DNA of 64,000 nucleotides from Brevipalpus yothersi. Taxonomy: Eukaryota; Arthropoda; Arachnida; Trombidiformes; Tenuipalpidae. The stretch is from positions 32,654 through 96,653 of the forward strand of contig QZCP01000168.1 in the NCBI GenBank assembly GCA_003956705.1, read 5' to 3'. Both the position numbers and the translations under genes were made by a program. How positions within the stretch are numbered: position 1 is the first letter of the stretch; every line of letters starts with the position of its first letter. Shown here in pieces: positions 25,273-37,828 of this stretch. A model generated the notes under the pieces. That model was not told where the DNA came from. It worked only from the letters and a program-made list of their open reading frames with translations, and did no database searches.

Positions 25273-27419
25273 ATGGCTGGTGCTAAGCTATGGTTCACTG
25301 GAGCCCAAACACAGAACCAAGGAAAAACTAACCCTATTCAGCCTGGACAAACTAACCAGCATAATGATCAGCAACATGACACTAGCGAAGAGAAGAAACC
25401 AACGGATGATGTGAGGCAAGATTTGTGCACCGAATTTACCAATGGTTTTGTCATGATCCCATTAGACTTACCTGAAGAAGAGCCCAAGGTAGAGGAACAG
25501 CAACAACATGATGAAAAAAAATTGTCCGAGAATACTAACAGCAGTGGTGATGACAATGATAATGATACTGTTAAGCTTCGAGTGAATGGAATCAACAGTG
25601 ATCAACGCTCAAGTCCGGAAGAGGATTCTTCGGAGACATTCTCCCGAAAACCAAGTAATCGTAGCTTGAGTAGGTCAATGCCAGACATCACTCAACACAC
25701 TCTGGAGTATCAAAATTATCAATTTCTTAAGGGACATTATTATTTGCCAAATGGACTCGAAAATTACAATGTTGCTGTTGCCTCGCCTTTCAATAATGTG
25801 GATGTGATAACTAAGGGACCGATCATTGGACCTAATATCGATCATGTTGCCTTCTTTAATGCACCTAGTACAAGTAATGGATTAAGCAAAGCTCGAAAAT
25901 TGTTTAGTGATTTTTGGGGATGCTTAATCAATTTCGGAAAAGGTTCTGCCAAAGAAAAGAAAGTTGATGACTGGGAAATACCAGTATCTCGAATTAATGA
26001 TCTTCAACTCATCGGATCTGGAGCTCAAGGAGCAGTATTCTTTGGAAGACTGGACGGACTGCCTGTTGCAGTGAAAAAAGTTCGAGAAAAAGTGGACACT
26101 GATATTAAGCATTTAAGAAAACTAGATCATCCAAATATCGTATCGTTTAAAGGAGTATGCACTCAGCCTGAGTGTTACTGTATCATAATGGAGTATTGCC
26201 CAAATGGACAGCTATACGAAATACTTAAAGTTAGAAAGGTGCCACCAAATACCGTTGTTGATTGGAGTCGACAGATTGCATCTGGAATGAATTATTTACA
26301 TCAGCGAAAAATTATTCACCGAGATCTTAAATCACCTAACGTACTCATGAGCGCCAATAATGTTCTTAAGATATCGGATTTTGGTAACAGTCGACTGGGT
26401 GGTGATAGATCTATGAAAATGTCTTTCGCTGGGACAGTTGCCTGGATGGCACCTGAAGTGATAAGAAATGAACGTTGTAGTGAGAAGGTAAGAGTTGCTA
26501 CTTTCCAGTTTCATTTCCGTGATTCTAATATTTTATCTTCCCATTAGGTTGACGTTTGGAGTTTTGGTGTTGTTATTTGGGAAATTTTAACTCGTGAAAT
26601 CCCCTACAAGGATGTTGATTCCTCTGCAGTCATGTGGGGAGTTGGTAATACAAGTCTTCATCTACCTCTTCCCTCTACGTGTCCTGATGGATTCAAACTC
26701 TTACTGAACCAGGTTTGTTGCCACTTTCAATATCTCTTGTCTGTACTTTATACACCAGCATATGCATATAAATTGAACGAGGCATTCATTTCTTACACTA
26801 CTTTCTCAATACTTTATAGTGTTGGAAGCAAAAACCGAATAATAGACCTACATTTGCTCAAATTTTGGAACACTTAGACATCGCTGCCAGTGAATTGACA
26901 AGTATGGGTGTTGAAAAGTACTACAACTTACAAGAACTCTGGAAAGTTGAGATTGATTCTCATCTGTCTCACATGAAACGTATTCCCCGACAGACAAGTC
27001 CTTTTTCAAGTGATGAGGAAGATCTAAGAAAGAAGGAGGAAATAATTCAAGCAGCTAAAGAGAAGCAGGAACTGTACGAAAAAATGTTGGGCAATGTGAA
27101 TAATTTATACCTTGAACTTCAAGCAGTGTGCTTACAGCTTGAACAAAGAGAAAAGCAGATTCGTCAAAAGGAAAATCTTCTCAAGAGGAGAAAATCTCAA
27201 TTCGATCAATGTATACGTGAGCGTGTTGAGCGAGTTCTGGGAATGCTCACCGGGCCTCCCTCAGAGAATCCGAAAGAAGAAAAAGAAATAATCAGAATGG
27301 AATTGATTGGAATGAGGTCCGCTTTGGATTGGTTTCAAGATAGTTTTGAATACGCGAATGATAATGATTCAAGAATCAATGGTGAATCTACTCAGCTTGA
27401 ATCAAGCAGTCATGAATAG
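25273..27419 (+). CDS. DLK: DLK/LZK-type MAP3K (MAP3K12/13, wallenda)
   Basis: Three exons, 25273-26487, 26548-26712 and 26820-27419, give 659 residues. After an acidic N-terminal region a complete kinase domain spans about residues 235-490. It has the glycine loop GSGAQGAVFFG, the lysine in VAVKKV, HRDLKSPN, SDFGNS, SFAGTVAWMAPEVIRNE and DVWSFGVVIWEILT. The block YKDVDSSAVMWGVGNTSLHLP is specific to the DLK/LZK branch. A leucine-zipper coiled coil follows, around EKQELYEKMLGNVNNLYLEL. In other animals this kinase activates JNK and p38 after axon injury. The protein stops soon after the zipper and lacks the long C-terminal tail of fly and vertebrate DLK. Either the tail is lost or an alternative exon is missed. 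Confidence 0.94.
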
Positions 27420-28129
27420 AGGAAAGAGTCTCATCTCTACTGTTTGACTAATTCTCGTATTTTAATTGCATTTCATCCCCTTACCTATGGCCACGAGATA
27501 TGACTTGTTGAATCTTCTAACCACAGTTATCATACCTTACTCCTATTTTTATACTCAAAAACCACATTTTTGTGTTCTCAAAGGATGATAGCGGTGTGTT
27601 ACTCGATTGGCAGGTCATTTTATACTTGCTCTCATCCTTTCTTCTGCGCTTCCATATTTTTCCGACGTTTTTTGTGTTCTATAAAGTGCGAATCTTTTGG
27701 TCTCTCTACCCAGTCCCACTCTGTCCATTTCCACTTGTCAACCTTTAATTTCTAGGCATCTCTTTATTATTATTGCTATTATCTTTTCAAAACTTAATTG
27801 TTTATGTTCTGTTCTTTTGCCGAACTGAATCCAGTTTTAGTTGAAATTATTAGTCTGATTATGTTGAACTTTTTTTCCGATGTTCTGATCCTGTCTCATA
27901 ACTCAGTTTTACACCTACATTCCCTTGAGAAAGTGCATCATCTAAAGTTCTAATCGAGTGCTAGTGATATATCGAGTGAATCTCGTCACTTTGAACTTCA
28001 AACTGTCTGTCTTTCTCTTTTCTCACAAATACATGAATATCAATTGCTGAGCTAATCTCAGCTTTCTCTTCTGATTCATGTGCTGTTAATTGAATCAACC
28101 TGTCTCAACAGAATTTCAAATAAATTATG
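27420..28129. other. DLK 3' flank
   Basis: T-rich sequence, probably a long 3' UTR of DLK. An AATAAA at 28119 lies right at the outer edge of the left arm of the inverted repeat. No gene seen. Confidence 0.45.
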
Positions 28130-29390
28130 CTCGTTTCATTACGTGCTCAAACCTCCCATATCCATATTTGTTGAACTCATTATCTTCAATAACCATTTAG
28201 TGATATCTTGATGATGTAAGAGCAAGAGATTTGAAACTCAAATGATGATGAACAACTTTAACTTAGTTAGAGCAAAGTGATTGATATGCTCAATATTATT
28301 TGGAATGCTCCATCATGAGTTCCAACACGTTAATATTACAAAGTTAATTACCAGTTGATAAGTACACACGCACTAAAAGGTTGATGAAAAATTGTGATAA
28401 TCGATGATGTTCAGATTTTCCGAGGTTTTTCAAAAGGGCATGTTTTATGCTTTTCTGAGCTCGAATGAAATTCTCTTTTGAGGAAGAATAATAGATTAGC
28501 ATCATTACCATAGAGATCAAGCAACCAAGTAAAACGCAGGAAATTTGCTCAAAAATTTAACTCACTTGAAATATCTACCACAATAAAGATCATTATCGCA
28601 CTCATAGCATCTTATCGTGGCATCTACATTCTGTAGAATCAATTTTCAGTCAAAATACGTTCAACAAGTAGATCTCTACCCTCATCTGAATCCATCTCTT
28701 TTTCAACAGTCTTGAGTTGAGAGCTGGACATCCCCAGACTCAATCCTTTCGACTTGTCCAGCCTTTCAGAAAGGTTCATTCGTTGACTTTTGACGCTGTG
28801 TTTTAACGATCAATTAAGATCCCTTCCTCTAACGTTCTGAACAATCCCTCAACTTGTTGGGAGTTTTAAGCTTCTCCATTCATAACCACAGCTAACGGAG
28901 GCTCAACACGATGAACTGGATTGTCACCTCTTAAACCAGCTAGAAGTTCTTCCAATTCTTGATTCGTCATGGCTGCAACCTCAAAATTGAACTGAATAGC
29001 AGTGAAAATTTGAATACACCAATTAAACACTTGGATGAATGAATGGTCTATATAGATTGTGCAATTGATCTCCAATGAACTGGATGAAAATCTTGAAGAA
29101 ACCAATGCAATAAATATTTACCATGTCCATGAAACAATATCTAGACAAGAGAGAAAAGGAATGGCAGGTCTGAGCCCAGTTCCTGAAGTCGAAGTATCCG
29201 GTGGAATGGCTGATCATTCTTTACATTTTTCACTTTATGTTACCGTTGGCAATTTTTCTCGTAATTTTGGAGAGGATGTAGACATTTTGGTACTGTATAT
29301 GATACCAATACGAACTCGGATGTGGGGACTAAGATTTTCCATCAGTCACCATCCAGCGTCCAACGGATGATTTGATTTATTTTCTCTCTT
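28130..29390 (-). repeat. Left arm of 1.3 kb inverted duplication
   Basis: Read on the minus strand this arm matches 40836-42182 on the plus strand over its whole length, with scattered mismatches and small indels. Shared landmarks include the strings around 28145 (ACGTGCTCAAACCTCCCATA), 28735 (GGACATCCCCAGACTCAATC) and 29215 (TGGAATGGCTGATCATTCT). On its minus strand there is a short frame MTNQELEELLAGLRGDNPVHR ending at a TAA at 28866, then a second frame resembling the one at 41427-41648. On its plus strand a 79-codon stretch starting near 29059 is also open in both arms. No terminal repeats, transposase or reverse transcriptase are visible. Confidence 0.92.
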
Positions 29391-29545
29391 CCTCTCGCTG
29401 AGTGTTTAGCTCAATATTTTGCTTCTGAATCTATTTTTCTATCATTTCATCCATCAGTACCTTCAAATGGGCCTCAAATGTATCAATTGGACCCTATTTT
29501 ACACTCACTGCATTGTCTAAATTTCATTTGCATCAATCATGATTC
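29340..29545 (+). repeat. Decayed copy of the 61.9 kb gene's 5' exon region
   Basis: Matches 61775-61990, including GAGTGTTTAGCTCAATATTT and TCAAATG.GCCTCAAATGTA. In the 61.9 kb gene the second of these is the start codon and signal peptide. Here the equivalent frame (MGLKCINWTLFYTHCIV) stops after 17 codons. The first 50 bases belong to the inverted-repeat arm, so the copy straddles the arm boundary. A shorter relative is at 50262-50350. Confidence 0.75.
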
Positions 29546-29755
29546 ATAATGATTTGAAAATTCGATGAAAATGATAAATCTCCCTCACTCTATCATAGCT
29601 TAAATGTAATGTGAGTCTCTCCATGAGGAAAATGATCGGGTTACGAGTCCATACTCAGAATCATCACAGTACTTGACCAGTAATGAGGTTAAATGAAACA
29701 TTCTCCCGTCGAACAGTCCATCACATTCGAGAGCTTAGGTTCTTCTAATTAACTC

Positions 29756-32700
29756 ATGATGAATGAAAAATTAGTCATTTCCGGTATCTCTGGTCGTTTC
29801 CCCCAGGCAGATAATTTGGAAGAGTTTTGGTCCTTATTGGTGAAAGGTGCTCCATTATACTCGATTGATAAAACACCATTCTCCAAAGGTATGAGAATCA
29901 TGATTTTTAAGTTTTAAGTGAGATCAGTTCAATGAAAGCTTGTTGTTTTCAGAATGGTGGCACAAGATACCAAAGACCAGAGGTTTTCTCAAGAGTGCCG
30001 ATAAATTTGATGCTCAGTTTTTTGGTTACTCTGATAATTTTGCCAACGAGCTTGATACTCAATACAGAATACTTCATGAAGTCGTGTATGAAGCTTTCTG
30101 GGATGCAGGTGAGTTAAATTGATTGGTATATCGGTATACTCAAGGAATTTCTTTCCATTGGAAAGGTATTGATCCTGAAGCTGATACAGCAATAAAAACA
30201 GGACTATTCATTGGCTCTTTCGGGGACGACACTGAGCGAAAACTTCGTTCAAGTAAAGAATATGAATCCTACTATCCGATGTTTGCATCAAAAGTTTCCG
30301 AATATTTTCATTTCACCGGACCAACTGTGCGAGTGGACACAGCATGTGCATCCAGTGTGTCAGCAATTCAATTAGCAATCAACAGTGTTGAGAACAATCA
30401 ATGTGACCGGGCTGTGGTTGCTGGTGTTTGTGTTCATCAGATTATGGATGGATGTGTTTGCGCTTTGTCAGGAGAATTTCTCAGCAAAAAAGGAATATCT
30501 AATTGCTTAGATGGAGAAGCTGATGGCTATGTGAGAGGAGAAGCAGTAGTAGCTCTAATTATTGAGAAAAAATTTCAGGCCAAACGTATTCGAGCCGAAA
30601 TTTTGGCTTCAGCTAACAATACTGATGGCTACAAACCCACTGGAATCTCAGCTCCCGGAAGTAAGACTCAGGTTGCATTGATGAGGGAAACCCTTTCGAA
30701 AGCAAACCTTCAGCCATCAAGTATCAAGTATATTGAAGGCCACATAACAGGAACACAAATTGGTGATTTTGTGGAATGTAAATCGATACTCGAAGCATAT
30801 CGAAGTGATTCCAGAGAGCCATTGATGCTGGGTTGTCTTAAATCTTTGACAGGCCACAGTGAAGGAGCTGCAGGTAATGTATCAATATCTAAAGTAGTGA
30901 AAATATTTCAAGAAGGATATATACCACCAAACGTGAGGGTGAAAAATCCCAATCCACGAATAGAAGGTTTACATACTGGTCAGTTGATTCCAATCGATCG
31001 GAAAACTGAGTTCAGAGAAGACATTATACCTGTGAATGCTTTTGGCTTTGGTGGAGCAAATGGAAATATAATCTTGAAAGCTTGTGACCGGAAGCTTTTC
31101 GATGGAGATATGGACAAAAATATCTCATCTCGATTAGTTTTACTGTGTAATCGTACCTTATTGGGTCTCCAAAAAATGATCAACTTTATTGAGACTAACA
31201 GAAGAGCTCAGCAGCCAGATTTTATTCGACTTCTAGATGGAATTTGTCAAAGTTCACCAGAAAAAATGAGGTATAGAACTTTCCTCATAATCAACGATAA
31301 GTGTGGTCTGATGGAGAGAGGACAAATTTGTTTAGCACAAAAAGTTTCTTCATTTGATTTGATGATTGATTCTACCTCCATGTTTTCCTGTGTCGATCAG
31401 TTGAATGAAGAACCTTTCCTTCAGCACATTTCAGCATCAAAAATATCATCATGCAGAGAAATTATTGGAAAAAATCCTAGAAAAAGTCTTCGAACAATAG
31501 TTGATGAGATAAAAAATATTCTGGCCTTACTAGGTATTCACCCCAAGTCTACAATCATTCTTGATTGTGATGGTGAAACATTTAATTATACTAACGATCC
31601 CATTGATCATCATTCTAACGGAATCTCTCAAAATGGATACATCAATGCATCCAATGATTTTATGGTTAGTGATAATTCGAAAATTTCTAAAAAAGTGTTG
31701 ATCAAGCCGAAATCGTGTGTAATTCATTTTAGAGGGGACGGAGTTCACTTTCTCCCATCATTTAATCAAAAGGACTCAAAGCTTCTGAAAAATTCTAGAG
31801 AAAATATCGAAAGCTCTGGGATGTCTTTTTTAGAGGCTCTTGGAACAATGTACAGCCATGGCTTCAATCTGAATGTATCAAGTTTGTACAATGAATTTAA
31901 CTTTCCAGTTTTAAGAGATTGTCCATCTTTGGGTCATCTGATCGATTGGCAACATGATAAAAGCTACAAACATCACTTTTTTGACGAACTTTTCTTTCCA
32001 TCAAATCATTCAGTTCATGATATTGATCCAATGGATCCTGAGTATGTGAAAGTTTCTGATCATATTATTGCTGGAAAGGTCATTTTCCCTGCCACCGGAT
32101 ATCTGTATTTGATCCAGAAACATTTGGCTCTATTTCATTATGGTTCCCAAGATATATCGGGGATTGCTATGAGAGTGTGGAACATGAAAATACACTCCAT
32201 GGTATCGGTTTCTGGCCTTGTCACTGTTGACGTGTATCATGATCCGATCACATCAAAATTTGTCATCAAATCTGAAAGTGCGGTCAAAGTAACTGGCTAT
32301 GCAAAAATTTGGGAAAATTCGGCTGAATTCGATTACAGTCAATTTATTGGCTTCGAGTCCGAGGATTCTGATCTAAATAAAGAGGATTTTTACCAAATCA
32401 TCAAGATTTCTGGTTACAATTATGGTCCTCATTATCAGAATATTTCGAGAATTCAGGAGAAAAGAGGCAGTGCTACAATAGATTTTGATGATGATTGGAT
32501 GGCTTTTGTAGATTGTTTCCTGCAAGCTTGTATCTTTTGGCAGCAACAATCTCGTCTCATAGTTCCAACAGCAATCGACGAAGTTCTCTATGATGCCAAG
32601 TATTTCTATCAGAATTTTGATTCTCATCAAAAAAGTTTGAAAATTTCCTCACCACACACAAATATAGTGGCAAGTCATGGAATTGTGATCAGAGGAATAC

Positions 32701-35700
32701 AAACTAGAGAGTTTCCCTATCAGCAGGATAACTCGAACCTTATTGTGGGTAGACAGATTTTTACACCTCTTTTCCAAACCATTGATCTTGAAATAGATCA
32801 TGTGAAATTGTATGGAAAATACATCTCTCTTCTGTCAACAATATGGCGAGGTGAGAGCAGTTTACCTGAAATCATGAATTTCATTGAAAATAATCCTGAG
32901 GCAAAATTTTTGAAAAGTTTCCGCGAAAACCATGGAGAATTGAGGCACCAGAAAAATTCAGAGATAAAACAAAAACTCCTCTCAAAGTTGGATACTGATT
33001 CATTATCAGATGAAATCTTGTCTCCACCTGTGCAACTGATTGCTTCTCAGATCGATTTGTTCATAGAAAACCTACCAAGTTCTAAAAAGTTGAGTATCCA
33101 AATTTTTGGCCATTTTTCCGAACCATTGAAACAGCAAATTGTTTCCTGTGTAGCTCGTCATGGGAGAGTTTCAAATTTTCTGGAAGAGAATGTTTCAAAT
33201 GCATCAGCTGATATAGCAATCATCTGTCATCCTTCAATCAATCTCTTTGGTGGAGCTCATTCTGAGACTATTTTTGATTCACATTTACTCCAAAAAGTCA
33301 CATCCAACATGGTGGTAGTTATAGAACGAACAAATATGTCTGATTTTGAGAAACTAATCCTAGCTGAGCTCAAAATGAAGCCATTTTGTGAACTGGATCA
33401 CAACCTGATCAACAAATTGATTGAAAATCATGACTACATGAGAATTGGTGAGAATCAAATTCCGGAAGCTAATTTGGTTTCAACCATCTACAAAAAGCTT
33501 CCACATGAGCAATCGATACGAGATATCATTCAAATTCCTATATCAGATGGGAACTTTGGTTGGGTTGAAAACATCAAAAAAGTTCTGGCAGATAAAAGTG
33601 ATCAGCGAATATGGCTAGTCGCTGATAACTCTTCAGCAAATGGAATCATAGGTCTAGCTAAATGTCTCAAATTGGAGCCAAATGGACATAGAATTCGATG
33701 TGCTGTTGGACCTATGTTAAAAAATGGCCAAACAAAACTTCCTGATGATATTTTGCGAAAAGATTTGTTCATCAATGTTTTTCTGGACGAAAGTTGGGGC
33801 TTTTATCGAATTGAATCCATCAACACAACGCAAGTTATAAAGCCTGTACAATATTCTTACTTGGACACTCAGAAGCAAGGCAAATATGAGAATCTCAGAT
33901 GGAGAGAAAATGATATCATTGTAAATGGCTTACAAGATGGATCATTCGCGTCCGATGAACTGATTACCGTTCACTATTCAGCTCTTAATTTTCGTGATAC
34001 TCTTTTGGCCGCTGGACGATTGCCTCCAGAGTCTTATGGAATGACAGAATGGGATGGATTTGGTTATGAATTTTCAGGGACCACCAGTAAAGGTGAACGT
34101 GTTTGTGGTCTAGCAAGAAGTAGAGGTATTGCAACCCATATAAGCCCAAAAAATGATATTTTGCACATCAAAATTCCCCAGTCATGGAGTATGGATCAGG
34201 CAGCTACTGTTCCAATCTGCTATTCAACAGTATACTATGGTCTGATAGTTAAAGGTCGACTACAACCTGGTGAAACTGTTCTGATTCATGGTGGAAGTGG
34301 TGGAGTTGGGCTAGCGGCAATCTCAATATGCTTATCACGGAGGTGTAAAATTTTCACCACTGTTAGCAGGAATGAAAAGAAATTGTTTGTCCAAAAAACA
34401 TTTCCTCAACTGGACGACTCATGTTTCGCAGAATCTCGATCAATCAAATTCGAAGAACACATATTGAAGCAAACTGATGGCCAAGGAGTTGATGTGGTTC
34501 TCAACTTTTTGACTGATGATCTTTTGGAAGCGGGAACACGATTGTTACGTGAAAATGGACGTTTCATTGAGATCGGAAAAAAAGACATCATGGATGATCA
34601 TCCTTTGGGTAAGATTTATAATCTATATATAATATAATCTGTATAAGTTTCTGACCTATCCCATTTCACGATATTTACCATGATAATTTTCTCAATAGAT
34701 ATGGCCAATTTCAAACCAAATGTTTCATTCATTGTTGCCTGTCTTGCATGGGCATTCAAGAGAGAAGATGATACCAAGCAAATAGCCTCTCTACTCCAAA
34801 AAGGCATAGATTCAGGTGAAATTAGACCTATTCCCAACACGATTTACTCTAGAGATGAAGTACAGAGAGCGTTCACAACGATGGCTCGAGGAAATCATGT
34901 TGGAAAGCTTCTAATAAAAATGAAAGATCAAGCCTCAGAAGTGAATTCGACGCTTGATATCAGAATAGAGAGTATTTGCAAAACTTTTTTTGACCCTAAA
35001 AAGTGTTACATAATAGTCGGAGGTCTTGGTGGAATGGGCTTAGAATTGGTTGATTGGATGGTTCGGAAAAGAGCGCGAAAAATTATCATTACTTCCAGGT
35101 CTGGCATCAAAACTAATCTTCAAAAATTTCATCTTAAAAGAGCCCTTGCACATAATGAATCAGGAATTCAGATAAAAGTTCAGCGAGTAGATCTCACCAA
35201 TGAGCGACAAGCCATTCGATTTATAAAAGAATCCTCTAGACTAGGTCCTATTGGTGGGATCTTCAATCTTGCCGCTGTTCTTCACGATGGTTTATTGGAA
35301 AATCAAACTGAGAAAAATTTCGAAGAAGTTAGCCATCCTAAAATTCGAATCACACGTTCATTGGATTCAATCACTCGTTTACATTGTCCCCATATTGATC
35401 ATTTCGTTTGTTTTTCATCAATCGCAAGTTTCGGCAATTTGGGTCAATCGAATTATGGTTTCGCCAACTCTTTTATGGAGAGATTGTGTGAACAACGTCG
35501 AAAAGATGGACTACCTGGACTAGCAATTCAGTGGGGTCCTGTGGGTGATGTTGGACTAGCCCAGAGAACTTTCGGTGATTCATCGAGTGTTGCTGGTTTT
35601 GAGCCACAGAAAATCAGCTCATGTCTGAAGATTCTCGATTTCTTCATGCAACTTCCACATCCCATCGGATATTCAGCAATACCATCAATAGAGATTAGCA

Positions 35701-36716
35701 GACGAGAAACTGGCGATGCTCTAATTCAAATATCTCGAATTCTTGGAACAAAAGAAATTCATCTTCTCAATCCTAAGCTTTCCCTACGTGAGCTTGGCTT
35801 AGATTCTGTTCAAGCGATTGAGGTCCACAATTATTTGGAAAATAATTTAGACCTATCAATTGGCCAGTCACGAGTTTATGATATAACTTTGGAGCAAATT
35901 TTGAAAATGATCTCAGTTGGCGAATCTTTCATGCTACCAGAACTCGATGAGAAGGAAAGACTATTCAGACCTCTGAAAAAAGATGGATCAAATCCAATAT
36001 TTTTCTTTCCACCAGCAGTATTCGATTTTCTGAGCATGATACCTTTGGCATTGGGTATGAATCGACAAGTGTACGGTATCGAATTTACAGAAGAGCTTCA
36101 TGAATGGAAAGATTGGGATAAAATTATCAATTATCTGTGTGACAAATTATTAACCTATTTTCCTGATGAAGTACGATACGATTTTCTTTCCTATTCTATT
36201 GGTGCTCCATATGCATTCGAAATGGCCCGTCGAATTCAAGCAATCAAAGGTGACCAAAAAGTGTCTCGAATAGTGTTCATCGATAGTTCTCCCATGGCTT
36301 TGCAGGGAATATTTCGAATGATGTCAAGAGTGACAACAACTTTCGGAAATATTAAGTACAACATCAATGAGCTGCAAGGCTTCATTCGGAGGCTTGACAA
36401 ACAGTTTGGCCAAGATTGGCGAGGTAATGTGCTAAATGTATCGAGACACTTGCTCAAAGACGAAGAAGTGGAAGATCCATTGAGAAAATTTTCCTACATA
36501 GCGGACATGTCTTTGGAACCCAAACTAAAAGCGACAGCAATGCTGTTCAAAGCTCAAAAATCAGCTCATACACTTGAGGAAAGGCTGACTGATGGCCTTG
36601 ATAAGGTGATAGATGGTGAAATTCGAGTAATATCTTCGCCTGGTAGTCACATGGATATTATGTTGATATCGAAAAGTCTTATTATTGAAGAGGTCAATAA
36701 ATTTCTTACGATCTAG
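29756..36716 (+). CDS. Fatty acid synthase-like megasynthase with degenerate acyltransferase
   Basis: Four exons, 29756-29888, 29953-30108, 30166-34608 and 34699-36716, join in phase to 2249 residues (animal FAS about 2500). Domain order: KS 1-410, with catalytic Cys157 in DTACASS, His289 in EGHITGT and His327 in TGHSEG; residual MAT about 420-690; DH with His729 in VSDHIIAGKVIFPATGY and Asp879 in FVDCFLQ; non-catalytic ME-like linker; ER with the NADPH loop IHGGSGGVGLAAI (about 1470); KR with IIVGGLGGMGLEL (about 1680) and QSNYGFANS; ACP with Ser1947 in LGLDSVQA; TE with Ser2077 in SYSIGA and His2228 in SPGSHMD. The MAT region is about 145 residues short. Its nucleophile site GHSxGE is replaced by LDCDGE after LLGIHP. 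It would build or modify a reduced acyl chain but needs acyl loading from elsewhere. It ends 1.1 kb before Hook. Confidence 0.9.
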
Positions 36717-36817
36717 AGATCAATTGTCATGAAACATCGTCATAGCTTTCCTATCTTGATCATTCTTGTACTTCATGGAGCTTTAGTTCTTAAGATAAAT
36801 CCTGATGATATCGAAGA

Positions 36818-36823
36818 AATAAA
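36818..36823 (+). terminator. Poly(A) signal of the FAS-like gene
   Basis: AATAAA 102 bases after the stop codon. The same signal survives in the FAS pseudogene near 55189. Confidence 0.55.
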
Positions 36824-37828
36824 CGAAAATAATATTCTAAATGAGCCATAAAGAAATTATTCATGATTGAACATAAATCTCGATATCGAAGTTCACATTT
36901 GTGTTACACGGAGGAAGATCGCATTTCTGTTCCAACGGTTTAGAAATCACTTCACTCTAAATCAGGGATTGTTTCACAAATTAAATTTAAATTAAATTAA
37001 ATTCTCCAGTTTTTTGAGTAAGATTTTTTCGTCTCTCTCTCTCTGTCATAGTAGTCTCTCTTTCGTCTCAAGAATCAAAGTTTTCACTAAAGAACTTGTG
37101 TGCAAAAAAAAGTGAAAATAAAGTTCCTTGATTCTGCTCATGCGGCTTGAATGATGATTGTTTTGATTATCAGCCAAACACGCGAACAGAATTGTATGTG
37201 TGTGTGTTGATGATTTCATGTTGATTGTGGTCTGCATGTATTTGTCTCCGGTGGAAATTGTGAACAAAAATCAATAAATTTTAAGGACTAATTCATCTCA
37301 CATAGAATTAAGTTCATCTGAATAGAGTTGATCCCATGGTGAGGCTCTCCAAAGTCATTCTTAAAGTGTTTCGTTGACCAAAAGAATGTGACCCTAATTT
37401 GAGTAGAATGTTCATGAAAAGTGAAACTTGAATATTTAATTTGCTTACTCTAGTGACAAGTGATAGATGATTCAAATGCTCATCATTTGGGCTCAAGAAT
37501 TTACTATTTTCAGTGAATTTTATCCATCTTCAAAACTCTTGTATATTTTGAGCTATCCAATGGTTCTTGGAACTATTCATAAGTCTTCCGGTGTTGCATC
37601 GAAATTCACTTGATTATCTTGCTCATTTCAAACTTTCATCGCTGAAATATGTTACTAGTGAAGATACACTATCGCAATTATTGCCAACTCTTCTTGTGAT
37701 TCTAGTTTTCCTGATATGTTCGATGGTCTAGCTACTGATTACACCATTTTTCATTAGCATTGTGGGCAGACATTCAATTGATCATATCTTTCTAGCCATT
37801 GTCTGGAGTTTTTCACTACTCTAACAAA
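36824..37828. other. Intergenic between FAS and Hook
   Basis: It begins with FAS 3' flank that is also present downstream of the FAS pseudogene (to about 37035), then a short (CT)n, then repeat copy B. The last 250 bases are the presumed Hook leader. Confidence 0.5.
37045..37530 (+). repeat. Dispersed 0.5 kb repeat, copy B
   Basis: Direct-orientation match to 18085-18580, beginning just after a CT-rich stretch in both places. See copy A for shared landmarks. Confidence 0.9.

Noticed and set aside
29756..36716. Bacterial polyketide synthase acquired by horizontal transfer
   Set aside because: Domain order KS-MAT-DH-ME-ER-KR-ACP-TE and motif details are those of animal FAS. The gene has spliceosomal introns and the base composition of its neighbours.
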